From contig JAKOXH010000006.1 of the NCBI GenBank assembly GCA_029781135.1, forward strand, positions 62,001 to 126,000: a stretch of 64,000 nucleotides of DNA, written 5' to 3'. Origin of the DNA: Planctomycetota bacterium (GTDB lineage Bacteria; Planctomycetota; Planctomycetia; Pirellulales; Lacipirellulaceae). A program made the position numbers and the translations under genes. Of this stretch, positions 24,878 through 35,082 are shown one piece after another (position 1 is the first letter of the stretch; every line of letters begins with the position of its first letter). The notes beneath the pieces are model-generated. The model did not search any database. It was not told the DNA's origin and saw only the letters and a program-made list of their open reading frames with translations.

Positions 24878-24998
24878 CGACTTTTTGGCACATCCTTTGC
24901 TTTGGTGTTGCACCTTCATACGGCCGCGAAAAGCACTTTTCGTGCCGACCGCCGCCGTACTTCGCACTCTGGGCCGGCCTGGTTCTGGAACAGTATAC
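24878..24998. promoter_or_regulatory. treZ-treY divergent promoter region
   Basis: This 121-base gap between the divergent starts must hold both promoters unless the genes start further out. I cannot pick convincing -35/-10 boxes by eye. Confidence 0.45.
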
Positions 24999-27974
24999 AT
25001 GTCGGAACTTACCGCGATTAGTGCCGGCACGGCTGACAATAGTTTCAGGCTCAATCGAATTCCGCGGGCGACGTATCGGCTGCAACTAGGGGCAGAACTA
25101 ACGCTCGACCAAGTGACGGCACTCTTGCCGTATTTGCAGCGGCTGGGCATCAGCGATGTGTATCTTTCGCCGCTGTTTCGCGCGCGGGCGGAAAGCAGTC
25201 ATGGTTACGACGTCGTGGATCATGGCATGATCGATCCGGCGATTGGCGACTTGCAGTCGTTTGCCCGCCTGGCAACGGCGGCGCGCGAGGCGGGCATGGG
25301 CGTGCTGCTCGATGTGGTGCCGAACCACATGGGGATCAACGACCCGGGCAATACCTGGTGGCTTGATGTACTGGAAAATGGTCAAGGTTCGCAGTATGCC
25401 GGATATTTTGATATCGAATGGCATCCGCCTTCCGCCACGTTGCAGAACAAAATTCTGTTGCCGTTTTTGGGAGCGCCGTTCGGCCAGGTTCTGGAAAAGG
25501 GCGAGTTCAAGATCGTGTATCGGGAGCGGCGGTTCCAACTCGAATATGGGCCGCGGAGGTTTCCGCTGACGCCACCATCGTGGACGATGGTGCTCGGTGT
25601 GGCGAGCGGCGATGACGCCTTATTGAGTAGCGAAAATCCCTCGATTCTCGCTGATCGGAACGAATTGGAGAGCATCATCACGCAACTAAAGAATTTGCCA
25701 CCCGGTTCGCAAGGCGATTCAGCGTCGATGGCGACTCGTTATCGGGAACAGGCAATCGCGGCCCAGCGACTGGAGAAACTCGTCGCCGGATCGCCGGAGG
25801 TACGTGGTTCGATCGATCGGGCCCTGCAACAAGTAAATGGGGAGCCGGGCAACGCGAAGAGTTTTGACCGGCTCGAAAGACTTCTGGACGAGCAGTGGTA
25901 TCGGCTGGCGTATTGGCGAGTGGCGTCGGACGAAATCAACTACCGGCGGTTCTTTGATGTGAACGATTTGGCCGCGATTCGCGTGGATGATCCGCGGGTG
26001 TTCGATCAAGTTCACCGGCTGGTGGCTACGCTGCTGGAAGCGGGGTGGGTGACGGGGCTGCGGATCGACCATCCCGATGGGCTGCGTGATCCGCTGGCGT
26101 ATTTTAAGAGTTTGCAGACGTTGTACCGCAATCATCGCTCGGATAAGGAAGCGGCGGCGACTGACATCTACGTGCTTGCCGAGAAGATTCTGTCGGGCGA
26201 TGAACCGTTGCCCGCTGAGTGGCAAATAACGGGAACGACGGGCTATGACCTGATGAACATCATCAGCCGCGTTCAGGTCTATGGGACCGGGGTGGACGAA
26301 TTGCGATCGGTATATGCCCGCGTCATTGGTCACTCACAAGAGCCGGCAGAAGCCGTTTACGAAAGCCGCCGCACGGTGCTCCTCACGACGATGGCGAGCG
26401 AGTTGCAAATGCTCGCGGTGCAATTGCATCGGCTGGCGCAGCAGCATCGTGCCTCGCGCGACTTCACGCAGCCGGCGTTGCAACGAGCGCTTCGGGAAGT
26501 ATTGGCGAGCATGACGGTGTATCGTACGTACGTGCGGGGCGATAGCTGGGAGGTCGGTGAAGCGGATTATCGCACGATCACGTTGGCGATGCGGATGGCG
26601 AAGCGGCGGAATCGCACGATGCCGCATTCGGTGTTCGATTTTATCGCGTCGATCTTGTTGCTCGAGCATCCGCCCACGATCTCGGCGGAACAGGCGGAAG
26701 AACGCCGGCAGTTCGCGCTGAAATTCCAGCAGGTGAGTGGGCCGATTGCGGCGAAAGGCGTCGAGGACACGGCGTTCTACCGATATTATCCGTTGGCGTC
26801 GCTGAATGAGGTGGGAGGCGAAGTCGATGCCAAGGCGCTCACGCTCGATGAATTCCACCGTTTGATGCGGCATCGGGCGAATAGCTGGCCGCATTCGATG
26901 AATGCCACGGCAACTCATGACTCAAAACGTGGCGAGGACTTTCGTGCCCGGTTGCACGTGCTTTCGGAAATACCAAGTGAATGGGAACAGGCGTTCGAGC
27001 GTTGGCACGCGATGAACCAGAAATTTCTTGGCGAGTTCGAGGGCGAGTCGGTCCCCGATGCGAATGAGGAGTATTTCATTTATCAAACGCTGGTTGGCAC
27101 TTGGCCTCTTGACATCCAAAACGATGACGAGCGACAGGAATACCACGAGCGACTTCTGCGCTACCTCGAAAAGGCGTTTCGGGAGGCCAAGGTTCACACA
27201 TCGTGGATGAATCCGGCGGAGAGTTATGAAGCGGCGGTTCGCAAGTTTGTGACGAGGATATTATCGGCCGCACATTCCGCATTTCGTGACGAAGTCGAAG
27301 CGTTCGTGGCGGGCATTGCCGACGCGGGTTTCGTCAATGGTCTCGCTCAAGTGTTGCTGAAGATAGCGCTGCCGGGAGTGCCGGATTTTTATCGGGGCAC
27401 CGAATTGTGGGACTTCAACTTGGTGGATCCGGATAATCGGCGGCCGGTGGATTACGATGAGCGGCGGCATCGGCTGAAGAATTTGGGGCCGAAAGCGGAC
27501 GGCGATGTGGCGGCGCTGGCTCGGGATTTGGCCGCGCGGTGGCGCGACCCGGACATCAAACTCTGGGTGACAATGCGGGCGTTGCAGATGCGGAATGACC
27601 TGCCGAGCGCATTTTCAGTCGGTGAATATATTCCCTTGACCGTTGCGGGGAGAGCGGCAGACCATATATTGGCGTTTGCCCGTCGGGCGGACGAACAGGT
27701 TACAGTGTGCGTGGTGCCGCGGCACGTGCGGCGGTTACAGCAACAGCAGAAGGACGAGTTTGCGGGTAAGCATTGGGCAGCCGATTGGGCGGACACGCAA
27801 GTGATTCTGCCGACGGATTTTCCGCGAAGATGGATGTGTCGGATATCGGGTGGCAAGTATCAACGCGGCGAAGGACGACGTGTGTCGGCGGGGATTTCTG
27901 AAAGCGGACTGCAGGTTGCGGAACTGTTTTCGGTTTTTCCGGTAGCGCTTTTATTGGGTCTGGCGGAGCATTGA
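24999..27974 (+). CDS. treY: maltooligosyl trehalose synthase
   Basis: Converts the reducing end of maltodextrins to a trehalose unit in the cytoplasm. The 991-residue GH13 protein has RATYRLQLGAELTLDQV at the N-terminus, VYLSPLFRARAESSHGYDV, DVVPNHMGIN, VTGLRIDHPDGLRDP (nucleophile), YVLAEKILSGDEPLP (acid/base) and NATATHDSKRGED. The C-terminal PDFYRGTELWDFNLVDPDNR is typical of TreY. ATG 24999 has GGAA nine bases upstream; the ORF extends upstream to 24708 but that part lies antisense to treZ. Length is within the family range. It works with treZ (divergent) and glgX (next). Confidence 0.94.
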   Translation: MSELTAISAGTADNSFRLNRIPRATYRLQLGAELTLDQVTALLPYLQRLGISDVYLSPLFRARAESSHGYDVVDHGMIDPAIGDLQSFARLATAAREAGMGVLLDVVPNHMGINDPGNTWWLDVLENGQGSQYAGYFDIEWHPPSATLQNKILLPFLGAPFGQVLEKGEFKIVYRERRFQLEYGPRRFPLTPPSWTMVLGVASGDDALLSSENPSILADRNELESIITQLKNLPPGSQGDSASMATRYREQAIAAQRLEKLVAGSPEVRGSIDRALQQVNGEPGNAKSFDRLERLLDEQWYRLAYWRVASDEINYRRFFDVNDLAAIRVDDPRVFDQVHRLVATLLEAGWVTGLRIDHPDGLRDPLAYFKSLQTLYRNHRSDKEAAATDIYVLAEKILSGDEPLPAEWQITGTTGYDLMNIISRVQVYGTGVDELRSVYARVIGHSQEPAEAVYESRRTVLLTTMASELQMLAVQLHRLAQQHRASRDFTQPALQRALREVLASMTVYRTYVRGDSWEVGEADYRTITLAMRMAKRRNRTMPHSVFDFIASILLLEHPPTISAEQAEERRQFALKFQQVSGPIAAKGVEDTAFYRYYPLASLNEVGGEVDAKALTLDEFHRLMRHRANSWPHSMNATATHDSKRGEDFRARLHVLSEIPSEWEQAFERWHAMNQKFLGEFEGESVPDANEEYFIYQTLVGTWPLDIQNDDERQEYHERLLRYLEKAFREAKVHTSWMNPAESYEAAVRKFVTRILSAAHSAFRDEVEAFVAGIADAGFVNGLAQVLLKIALPGVPDFYRGTELWDFNLVDPDNRRPVDYDERRHRLKNLGPKADGDVAALARDLAARWRDPDIKLWVTMRALQMRNDLPSAFSVGEYIPLTVAGRAADHILAFARRADEQVTVCVVPRHVRRLQQQQKDEFAGKHWAADWADTQVILPTDFPRRWMCRISGGKYQRGEGRRVSAGISESGLQVAELFSVFPVALLLGLAEH

Positions 27975-27984
27975 ACGGGCCGAG

Positions 27985-28012
27985 CGCGCTCCGCTCCGCG
28001 TCGCGGCTAAAC
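27985..28012. repeat. GCGCTCCGCTCCGCGTCGCG repeat, copy 2
   Basis: Preceded by TTGAACGGGC, as is the copy at 38024-38052. It lies in the 68-base gap between treY and glgX. Confidence 0.7.
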
Positions 28013-28042
28013 GGACGATCATTTCAAGAATAGGTGAAGAAG

Positions 28043-30220
28043 ATGACCATGCGTACGTGGCCGGGGCGACCGTATCCGCTGGGGGCAACCTGGGATGGCC
28101 GGGGAGTGAATTTCGCGTTGTACAGCGAGAACGCCACCAAGGTGGAGCTGTGCCTGTTCGATGCCGCGACGGATAAGAAAGAAGCGGAACGGATCGAGTT
28201 GGTGGAACATACCGATATGGTGTGGCACGTGTACTTGCCCGATTGCCGGCCGGGACAGCTTTACGGCTATCGCGTGTACGGTCCCTATGAACCGCAGCAT
28301 GGCCACCGGTTCAACGAGCATAAGGTGTTGCTCGACCCGTATGCCAAGTCGCTCGCGCGGTTGACGAATTGGACGGATGCGCTGTCGGGCTACATCATCG
28401 GCGACAAGCAGCAAGACCTTTCTTACAGTACGCTCGACAGTGCAGCCGACGCCCCACTGGGCTGCGTGATTGACGAGGCATTCACCTGGGGCGATGACCG
28501 GCCGCCGAAGACGCCTTCGCACAACATGCTGATTTACGAACTGCATGTAAAAGGATTCACCAAGCTCAATGAACAGATACCGGAAGAACACCGCGGCACG
28601 TACGCGGGATTGTCGTCGGAGCCGGCGATTCGATATTTGCGCGAGTTGGGAATCACGGCCGTCGAATTGTTGCCGGTGCATGCGCACGCCCATGACCCCA
28701 TTCTGCTCAGCAAGAAGCTCGTGAATTATTGGGGCTACAATACGCTTTCGTTCTTCGCCCCGGAGCCGCGGTACGGCTCTAGCAAGAACCCCGCGGAGGT
28801 CATCCAGGAATTCAAAACGATGGTCCGCAACCTACACGACGCAGGAATCGAGGTGATTCTCGATGTCGTTTACAACCACACGGCAGAAGGGAACCAGTTG
28901 GGCCCGACAGTCTCGTTCCGTGGCATCGACAACGCCAGCTATTACCGCCTTTCGCCGGAAGACCCGCGCTATTACATGGACTTCACGGGGTGCGGCAACA
29001 CGCTGCACATGCGGAATCCGCGGGTGTTGCAGTTCATCATGGATAGCCTGCGGTACTGGGTCATTAACATGCACGTCGATGGCTTCCGGTTCGATCTAGC
29101 GAGTACGCTGGCCCGCGAGCTGCACGAAGTCGACAAGCTGGGGGCGTTTTTCGACATCATTCACCAAGACCCGGTGTTGAGCCAGGTGAAGCTCATCGCC
29201 GAGCCGTGGGACTTGGGCGAGGGTGGCTATCAGGTCGGCAATTTCCCGGTGGGCTGGTCGGAGTGGAACGGGCGCTATCGCGATACGGTGCGGCGATTCT
29301 GGAAAGGCGACGGTGGGATGGCGTCGGAATTCGCGACACGCATCAGCGGTTCGAGTGATCTATATGAATGGAGCGGCCGCCGGCCCCACGCGAGCGTCAA
29401 TTTCATTACCTGCCACGATGGCTTCACGCTGGCCGATCTAGTGTCGTACGATCAGAAACACAACGAGGCCAATGGCGAGGAGAACCGCGACGGCTCGAAC
29501 AACAACGATAGTTGGAATTGTGGCGCCGAGGGGCCGACGGATAATCCGCAAATTATCGAACTGCGAGAGAAGAAGAAGCGGGCGTTTTTAGCGACGCTAA
29601 TTTTCTCGCAAGGCATTCCGATGCTGCTGGCGGGTGACGAGATTGGTCATAGCCAGGGCGGTAACAACAACGCCTATTGCCAAGATAATGAAATCACCTG
29701 GTTGAACTGGAAGTTTGACGAGCGCGAGAAGAGTTTGCTCGACTTTGTGCGCCGGCTGATTTCTATTTATGGCGAAGAGCCGACGTTGCATCGCCGCCGG
29801 TTTTTCCATGGTAAATCGTTGCACGGTGAGCAGTCGCAGGAGATTGCCTGGCTCGACCCGACGGGCAAAGAAATGTCGACCGAAGCCTGGCAAGCGAATC
29901 ACATTCGCTGCTTGGGTGTTCACCTAATCGGCGGCCGGATCGATATTGACGAATACGGTGCGCCGATCATTGGCGACCACTTGCTCATCTTGTTCAATGC
30001 CGACCATGAACAGGAGATTCCATTTGCGCTGCCGAAGCTGCAAGAAGCGGGACCCTGGGAGCGACTGTTTGATACGGCACTTGGCGCAACGGATGTTGAT
30101 TCCTCCAAACAGAAAGGCGAGGACATTGCGGCAGCCGAGGCCTACAAACTAGCGTCGTGCTCGATGGCGGTATTTCGGGCTACCGTGCCGAAGGACCCAG
30201 AGACGAATATCAGCCGTTGA
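28043..30220 (+). CDS. glgX: glycogen debranching enzyme GlgX
   Basis: Isoamylase-type GH13 enzyme that removes alpha-1,6 branches from glycogen, supplying linear glucans for TreYZ. It has 725 residues: a CBM48 domain (GRPYPLGATWDGRGVNFALY), then DVVYNHTAEGN, NMHVDGFRFDLAS (nucleophile), LIAEPWDLGEGGYQVGNFP (acid/base), ITCHDGFTLADLVSY and the GlgX hallmark NEANGEENRDG. AGGTGA five bases before ATG 28043 sets the start. It is probably read with treY, although a palindromic repeat intervenes. Confidence 0.95.
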   Translation: MTMRTWPGRPYPLGATWDGRGVNFALYSENATKVELCLFDAATDKKEAERIELVEHTDMVWHVYLPDCRPGQLYGYRVYGPYEPQHGHRFNEHKVLLDPYAKSLARLTNWTDALSGYIIGDKQQDLSYSTLDSAADAPLGCVIDEAFTWGDDRPPKTPSHNMLIYELHVKGFTKLNEQIPEEHRGTYAGLSSEPAIRYLRELGITAVELLPVHAHAHDPILLSKKLVNYWGYNTLSFFAPEPRYGSSKNPAEVIQEFKTMVRNLHDAGIEVILDVVYNHTAEGNQLGPTVSFRGIDNASYYRLSPEDPRYYMDFTGCGNTLHMRNPRVLQFIMDSLRYWVINMHVDGFRFDLASTLARELHEVDKLGAFFDIIHQDPVLSQVKLIAEPWDLGEGGYQVGNFPVGWSEWNGRYRDTVRRFWKGDGGMASEFATRISGSSDLYEWSGRRPHASVNFITCHDGFTLADLVSYDQKHNEANGEENRDGSNNNDSWNCGAEGPTDNPQIIELREKKKRAFLATLIFSQGIPMLLAGDEIGHSQGGNNNAYCQDNEITWLNWKFDEREKSLLDFVRRLISIYGEEPTLHRRRFFHGKSLHGEQSQEIAWLDPTGKEMSTEAWQANHIRCLGVHLIGGRIDIDEYGAPIIGDHLLILFNADHEQEIPFALPKLQEAGPWERLFDTALGATDVDSSKQKGEDIAAAEAYKLASCSMAVFRATVPKDPETNISR

Positions 30221-30274
30221 GTTTTCAGACACCTTTCACAGGAAGAATGAGCGTTGCCTTGGCGACGATCCATT

Positions 30275-31063
30275 ATGACGAATTCCAAGCGGTACGATCT
30301 TGCGGAGTTGTCGTTGCCTCAAGTGCAGGAAAACCGGCCGCGAGTTGTCGTCCTTCCGTTCGGGGCGACCGAACCACACGGGCATCATTTACCCTATGGC
30401 ACCGATGTCTTCGAAACGGCCGCCATTGCCGACCGGGCTTGTGAGCTAGCCCGCGAGCAGGGCGCGCAGGTCGTCGCGCTACCGACGATTCCTTTTGGCG
30501 TGCAAACATCGCAACAGACGTATCCGCTGGCGATGAATTTGTACCCCAGCACGCTCAATCAAATTGTCTCGGATCTTACCGAGTCGTTGGACAATAGTGG
30601 CGTGGAAAAGGCGGTGATTCTCAACGGCCATGGCGGCAACGATTTTTACATGCACCTCAAGGAACTCTATGGCAAGCGAAAAGTATTTTTGGTGCAAGTG
30701 AACTGGTATGTGCTCTGCCGCGAGTTGCAGAACAAGTTGTTCGCGCCGAGGGGCGATCATGCGAACGATATGGAAACGAGCCTGGTGTTGCATCTGCGGC
30801 CGGAATTGGTGGACATGTCGCAAGCGGGACCGCAAGCGACTGCGAAATTTCGGTTGGCCGGGATGCGGGCTGGTTGGGCTCGTGCACCGCGGCCTTGGGA
30901 GAAGTACACGGCGGATTCGGGGGCCGGCGACCCGCGGGGGGCGACCGCCGAAAAAGGCAAGCAGTTCTTTGAGGCCGTGACATGCGAGTTGGCGGGTTTT
31001 TTGGTGGAGTTGGCGAATGCGGAATTGGATGAGGAGTTTCCATTTCAGGGCGGGACACGGTGA
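30275..31063 (+). CDS. creatininase-family amidohydrolase
   Basis: A 262-residue metal-dependent hydrolase. Metal-ligand motifs are GATEPHGHHLPYGTD (Glu, His, Asp), NGHGGND and GDHANDMETS. Family members include creatinine amidohydrolase and enzymes of flavin and mycofactocin pathways; the substrate here is unknown. ATG 30275 lacks a ribosome site, while in-frame TTG 30254 has AGGAAG eight bases upstream, so the true start may be 30254 (seven extra residues). It follows glgX by 54 bases, but functional connection is not evident. Confidence 0.87.
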   Translation: MTNSKRYDLAELSLPQVQENRPRVVVLPFGATEPHGHHLPYGTDVFETAAIADRACELAREQGAQVVALPTIPFGVQTSQQTYPLAMNLYPSTLNQIVSDLTESLDNSGVEKAVILNGHGGNDFYMHLKELYGKRKVFLVQVNWYVLCRELQNKLFAPRGDHANDMETSLVLHLRPELVDMSQAGPQATAKFRLAGMRAGWARAPRPWEKYTADSGAGDPRGATAEKGKQFFEAVTCELAGFLVELANAELDEEFPFQGGTR

Positions 31064-31359
31064 TTGACTTTAGATATAGGTGAAGCCACAGAGGTCACAG
31101 AGATCATGGAGAGCGAGAAATGCAAAATGAAAAATGTGAAACACAAAATGTCGAGCATCCAGTCGGTTGATTGACAGCGGGCGCGCCCCAGCGTATCAAG
31201 TGGGGGCTGATGCTGTGTCTCAGGCTTCATCGGGCCGATCGTACTTTCGAGTTAATGGGGCTTGGCATAGAGGCCGAACAGTGGCGCCGCGCTCCGCTGC
31301 GCAAAGCCTCCGCGTCGCGGCTAAACGGTGATTATTCGCCATGTGAGGATCGATCAATC
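31064..31359. other. spacer with repeats
   Basis: The stretch contains a CCACAGAGGTCACAGAGATC-type repeat (about 31085-31108), A-rich sequence, and a variant of the GCGCTCCGCT...GCGGCTAAACGG repeat (31288-31327). No gene is recognised. Confidence 0.55.
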
Positions 31360-32385
31360 ATGTTGCGCCAACGGTTTTGTTTTGTGTGTTCCGTCGTCGT
31401 TCTGTCGATTGCGTCTGTTCCAGCAGCGCATGCCAAGGATGGCGTGTTGCGGGCTGGTATTATCGGTTGCGATACGTCGCACGTCATTGCCTTTACGGAT
31501 CTGATAAACAATCCCAAGGCGACCGGCGCGCTCGCGGACGTTGAGGTGACGGTCGCCTACCCTGGCGGCAGCCCAGACTTGCCGGATAGTGCGAATCGAG
31601 TCGACGGATACGTGAAGCAGCTGCGCGAGAAGGGGATCAAGATCGTGGATTCGTTGGCGGAATTCGCGCAGGAATGTGATGTGGTGTTGTTGGAAAGCGT
31701 GGATGGACGACCGCATTTGAAGCAGTTTCGCGCGGTGGCGCAGGGGAAGCCCATTTTTGTGGATAAGCCGGCGGCTGGCTCGCTGGCGGACGTGATCTCC
31801 ATTTTCCGCGTGGCGGAGGAGACCCACACGCCCGTTTATTCATCATCTTCGTTGCGGTTCTGCAAGGAGGTTCAAGAAACGGCTCACAGCGAAAAACTTG
31901 GTGAGCTGCTGGGCTGCGAGACCTCGGGGCCGCTGAGTATGGAACCGCATCATCCGGACCTGTTCTGGTATGGCATCCACGGGGTTGAGCCACTGTACAC
32001 GATCATGGGCATGGGGTGCGAAACGGTGAGCCGCACGGATACGGAGTTGTCGTCGCTGGTCGTGGGTAAGTGGAAGAACGGCCGCATCGGTAGTTATCGC
32101 GGCCTGCGAAAGGGCTACAATTTCGCGGTCACCGCGTATGGGACAAAGGGCGTTGTGCAGCATGCGGGCATCAATGGTTACGAGGGGGCGATCGAGGAAA
32201 TTTGCAAGTTCTTCAAGAGCGGCAAGCCGCCGGTAGCTCGCGAGGAGATTGTGGAAATCTACGCCTTCATGGAAGCGGCGGACGAAAGCAAGCGGCAAGG
32301 TGGTAAGGCGGTTCCGCTCGGTGAGATCATTGAGCGAGCGGAGAAACAGGCGGCGGCCAGCGTTGCGGCCGCGGGAGCGAAGTGA
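31360..32385 (+). CDS. exported Gfo/Idh/MocA oxidoreductase-like protein
   Basis: A 341-residue protein with a Sec-type signal peptide (CFVCSVVVLSIASVPAAHAKD) and a Rossmann domain starting LRAGIIGCDTSHVIAFTD. FVDKPAAGSLADVI replaces the usual EKP region but keeps DKP. Family enzymes use NAD(P) to oxidise or reduce sugars; export of such an enzyme suggests a tightly bound cofactor or a binding role. GAGGA ten bases upstream supports ATG 31360. The stop overlaps the next start (TGATG), so the two genes are coupled. Confidence 0.87.
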   Translation: MLRQRFCFVCSVVVLSIASVPAAHAKDGVLRAGIIGCDTSHVIAFTDLINNPKATGALADVEVTVAYPGGSPDLPDSANRVDGYVKQLREKGIKIVDSLAEFAQECDVVLLESVDGRPHLKQFRAVAQGKPIFVDKPAAGSLADVISIFRVAEETHTPVYSSSSLRFCKEVQETAHSEKLGELLGCETSGPLSMEPHHPDLFWYGIHGVEPLYTIMGMGCETVSRTDTELSSLVVGKWKNGRIGSYRGLRKGYNFAVTAYGTKGVVQHAGINGYEGAIEEICKFFKSGKPPVAREEIVEIYAFMEAADESKRQGGKAVPLGEIIERAEKQAAASVAAAGAK

Positions 32386-33665
32386 TGAACGAGTTCAATC
32401 GACGTACGTTTTTGGCTGGCGCTGCTGCAACCAGTTTCACGTTGGCATCTCGCGCGGGGGCCACTTCCGTTGGCGCGAATGAGACGGTCGCCGTGGCGAT
32501 CATGGGCGTGAACAACCGCGGTTCGCAGTTGGCGACTAGCCTCACGAAGGTACCGGGCGTGCGCATCGCGTATGTCTGCGATTGCGATGAGCGGGTGCTG
32601 GAAAAAGGCGTCAAGGCGGCGACGTCTGGCGGCGGGCCGGCGCCGAAGGCGATCAAGGATTTCCGGCAGGCGCTCGACGATAAGGCAATCGATGCGCTGG
32701 TTTGTGCCGCGCCCAACCATTGGCATGCTGCGGCCACAATTCTTGCTCTGGCGGCTGGCAAACACGTGTATTGTGAGAAACCGTGCTCGCACACGCCCGA
32801 GGAAGGCGAGCGGATGATCGCCGCGGCCAAGAAGGCCAAGCGGGCCGTGCAGATCGGCCTGCAGCGGCGGAGTAATCCGTGCTTCAAGGAAGCGGTGGAA
32901 CGGATTCGTGCCGGTGCGCTGGGGCGGGTGCTATATGCACGATCGTACTACAATACGATTCGCCCCTCGGTTGGTCGCGGCAAAGAGACTGCGCCGCCGG
33001 CCGGCCTCGATTATGACCTGTGGCAAGGGCCGGTGACGGCCAAGCCGTATCGCGACAATGTTATTCATTACTTGTGGCATCAGTATTGGCACTGGGGGAA
33101 CGGCGAGGTCGCGAATAACGGTGTACACACGGTTGATTTCTGCCGCTGGGCGCTCGATGTCGATTTTCCCACGCGCGTCACTTGCGCCGGTGCGAAATTG
33201 CGTTATGACGATGATCAGGAAACGCCCGACACGTGCAACGTCGTGTGGGATTTCGCCGGTAAGCAAATGGCCTGGGAGGGAAACAGTTGGTCGCCGCCTT
33301 ACCAGGAAAACGGCGGCATCGGCATCGAAATTCGCGGCGAGAACGGCACGCTGTATATCGACGACAGCGGCTACAAAATCTACGACCTCAAACGCAAGGT
33401 CGTGGAGCAGAAGTCGGGCCAGCGCGATGAAGTCGAGCATCTCACTAATTTCCGGAACGCCATTCGCAGCGGCGAGAAGTTGAACTGCGGCATCGAGGAA
33501 GGCCATAAGAGCACGCTGCTATGTCATTTGGCCAACATTGCATACCGCACGGGCCAGACATTGCAGATCGACGCCAAGACGGGTCACGTCAAGGATAATT
33601 CAGCCGCGCAGGCTTTATGGACCGTCGAATATCGGCCGGGGTGGTTTCCCGCGAGTGCAATTTGA
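32385..33665 (+). CDS. Tat-exported Gfo/Idh/MocA oxidoreductase
   Basis: A 426-residue protein with a twin-arginine signal (FNRRTFLAGAAATSFTLAS) and an NAD-binding domain (VAVAIMGVNNRGSQLA, VAAPNHWHAAATILALAAGK, HVYCEKPCSHTPEEGERM with the catalytic EKP). The C-terminal domain carries the WHWGNGEVANNGVHTVDFC motif frequent in planctomycete members. Tat export implies folding with cofactor before transport. It is translationally coupled to the preceding gene; the two related proteins may form one pathway or complex. Confidence 0.9.
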   Translation: MNEFNRRTFLAGAAATSFTLASRAGATSVGANETVAVAIMGVNNRGSQLATSLTKVPGVRIAYVCDCDERVLEKGVKAATSGGGPAPKAIKDFRQALDDKAIDALVCAAPNHWHAAATILALAAGKHVYCEKPCSHTPEEGERMIAAAKKAKRAVQIGLQRRSNPCFKEAVERIRAGALGRVLYARSYYNTIRPSVGRGKETAPPAGLDYDLWQGPVTAKPYRDNVIHYLWHQYWHWGNGEVANNGVHTVDFCRWALDVDFPTRVTCAGAKLRYDDDQETPDTCNVVWDFAGKQMAWEGNSWSPPYQENGGIGIEIRGENGTLYIDDSGYKIYDLKRKVVEQKSGQRDEVEHLTNFRNAIRSGEKLNCGIEEGHKSTLLCHLANIAYRTGQTLQIDAKTGHVKDNSAAQALWTVEYRPGWFPASAI

Positions 33666-33701
33666 CAACGGTGCAGTGAATGGGCTTGGTCGCAGGTGTG
33701 C

Positions 33702-33772
33702 CATGCCCACGGCTTGGCGTGGGCATGCGGTCTTCACGACTGCGGACATGGCCACTCCGAGCAGTGGCCATG
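33702..33772. repeat. double palindrome CATGCCCACG / CATGGCCACT
   Basis: CATGCCCACG...CGTGGGCATG (33702-33727) and CATGGCCACT...AGTGGCCATG (33747-33772), each with a six-base loop. The same two-hairpin unit recurs at 62336-62400. Confidence 0.75.
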
Positions 33773-33824
33773 GCACCCGGGGGTGCTTCGGCAGTGCGGT
33801 TTTCCCCGAACTCGCGGCGGTGGC

Positions 33825-34880
33825 TTACATGGCGGATTGAATGTCCGCCAGCAGCGCATCGACTTCGGCTTCGGTCGTGGCCCAGGAGCACATGAATCGC
33901 GCGCCGCCGCGGCCGATGAACGTGTAATAGTGCCAGCCGCGGTCGGCGAGTCGGGTATGGCAGGCGTCTGGTAACGTGGCGAAGACTGCGTTCACCTCAG
34001 CTCGTTGCAGTAGCGTCACGCCGCGAATTTCCTGTAATCCGTTGGCGAGTCGCTGTGCCATCGCGTTGGCGTGGGCGGCGTGGCGAATCCAAGCGGAATC
34101 GGTGAGCACGCCCAGCCAGGGGGCGGCGAGAAACCTCATTTTCGAGGCGAGCTGGCCGGCCTGTTTGCAGCGGTATTCGAAATCGGTCGCCAGCGATTTA
34201 TCGAAGAACAAGATCGCTTCGCCGAGCGGCAGGCCGATTTTCGCACCGCCGAGGCAGAGAATATCGACGCCGGCTTTCCACGTGACTTCACTCGGCGATT
34301 TGCCGAGGGCGGCAATGGCGTTGGCGAACCGTGCGCCGTCCATGTGAAGCCGCAAGCCGTATCGCCGCGCGAGTCCGCTGAGATCGGCGATTTCATCGAC
34401 GCTGTAGAGCGTGCCCAGTTCCGTCGGTTGCGTGATGCTCACGACGTGCGGCTTGGGGTAATGGATGTCGCTACGAACGGTGATCAGTCGTTCGACCGTG
34501 GCCGGCGTGAGCTTGCCGTTTTGCGATTCGGCCACCAGCACCTTGGCTCCACCCGAGAAGAACTCGGGGCCACCGCACTCGTCGGTTTCCAGGTGGGCGA
34601 CATCGGCGCAGATGACGCTGTGGTAGGGCTGGCAGCACGTCGAAATGGCCAGCGAATTGGCGGCCGTGCCATTGAAGACGAAAAACACTTCGCCTGAGCA
34701 CTCAAAAATTTCGCGCAACCGATCGGCGACGCGGGCCGTGAACTGGTCGTCGCCGTAGGAAGCGGCAGAACCTTCGTTGGCTTCCAGCAGGGCTGCGAGT
34801 GCTTCGGGGCAGATGCCAGCGGTGTTGTCGCTGGCGAACTGGTAACCGGGAGTTACGGAATTGCGGTCCTGTCTTGTCAT
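33825..34880 (-). CDS. low-specificity threonine-aldolase-like PLP enzyme
   Basis: A 351-residue fold-type I PLP enzyme of the beta-eliminating lyase/threonine aldolase family, which cleaves L-threonine or allo-threonine to glycine and acetaldehyde. Motifs are FASDNTAGICPEALAAL, EGSAASYGDD, FNGTAANSLAI, HLETDECGGPEFF, LRLHMDGARFANA (PLP aspartate) and the Schiff-base lysine in CLGGAKIGLPLGEA. The lysine context resembles the subgroup with GGxK(N/I)G rather than the classic SKGL. ATG 34880 follows from homology. The gene is flanked by palindromic repeats on both sides. Confidence 0.88.
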   Translation of the reverse strand: MTRQDRNSVTPGYQFASDNTAGICPEALAALLEANEGSAASYGDDQFTARVADRLREIFECSGEVFFVFNGTAANSLAISTCCQPYHSVICADVAHLETDECGGPEFFSGGAKVLVAESQNGKLTPATVERLITVRSDIHYPKPHVVSITQPTELGTLYSVDEIADLSGLARRYGLRLHMDGARFANAIAALGKSPSEVTWKAGVDILCLGGAKIGLPLGEAILFFDKSLATDFEYRCKQAGQLASKMRFLAAPWLGVLTDSAWIRHAAHANAMAQRLANGLQEIRGVTLLQRAEVNAVFATLPDACHTRLADRGWHYYTFIGRGGARFMCSWATTEAEVDALLADIQSAM

Positions 34881-34914
34881 GGCATCTCGAACTTTAGAAC
34901 TAATAATGTTTGCC

Positions 34915-34983
34915 TCGTTTAACCCCGAGCCAACGGCGAGGCGTAATGCCATATTCCGTCGCCGTTGGCTCCGGGTTAAACGA
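34915..34983. repeat. GAGCCAACGGCGA palindrome, copy 1
   Basis: A long imperfect palindrome (TCGTTTAACCC ... GGGTTAAACGA with GAGCCAACGGCGA/TCGCCGTTGGCTC). A second, more diverged copy lies at 38058-38119. Confidence 0.75.
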
Positions 34984-35082
34984 TGCGGGACGGTTAATTC
35001 TCAAGTGCAGCTATAAATAGGAGGTGGGGTTGGCGGTGCCCACCCTACTTGCTCGCCTATTGTGCCATTAAACGGTGAACGA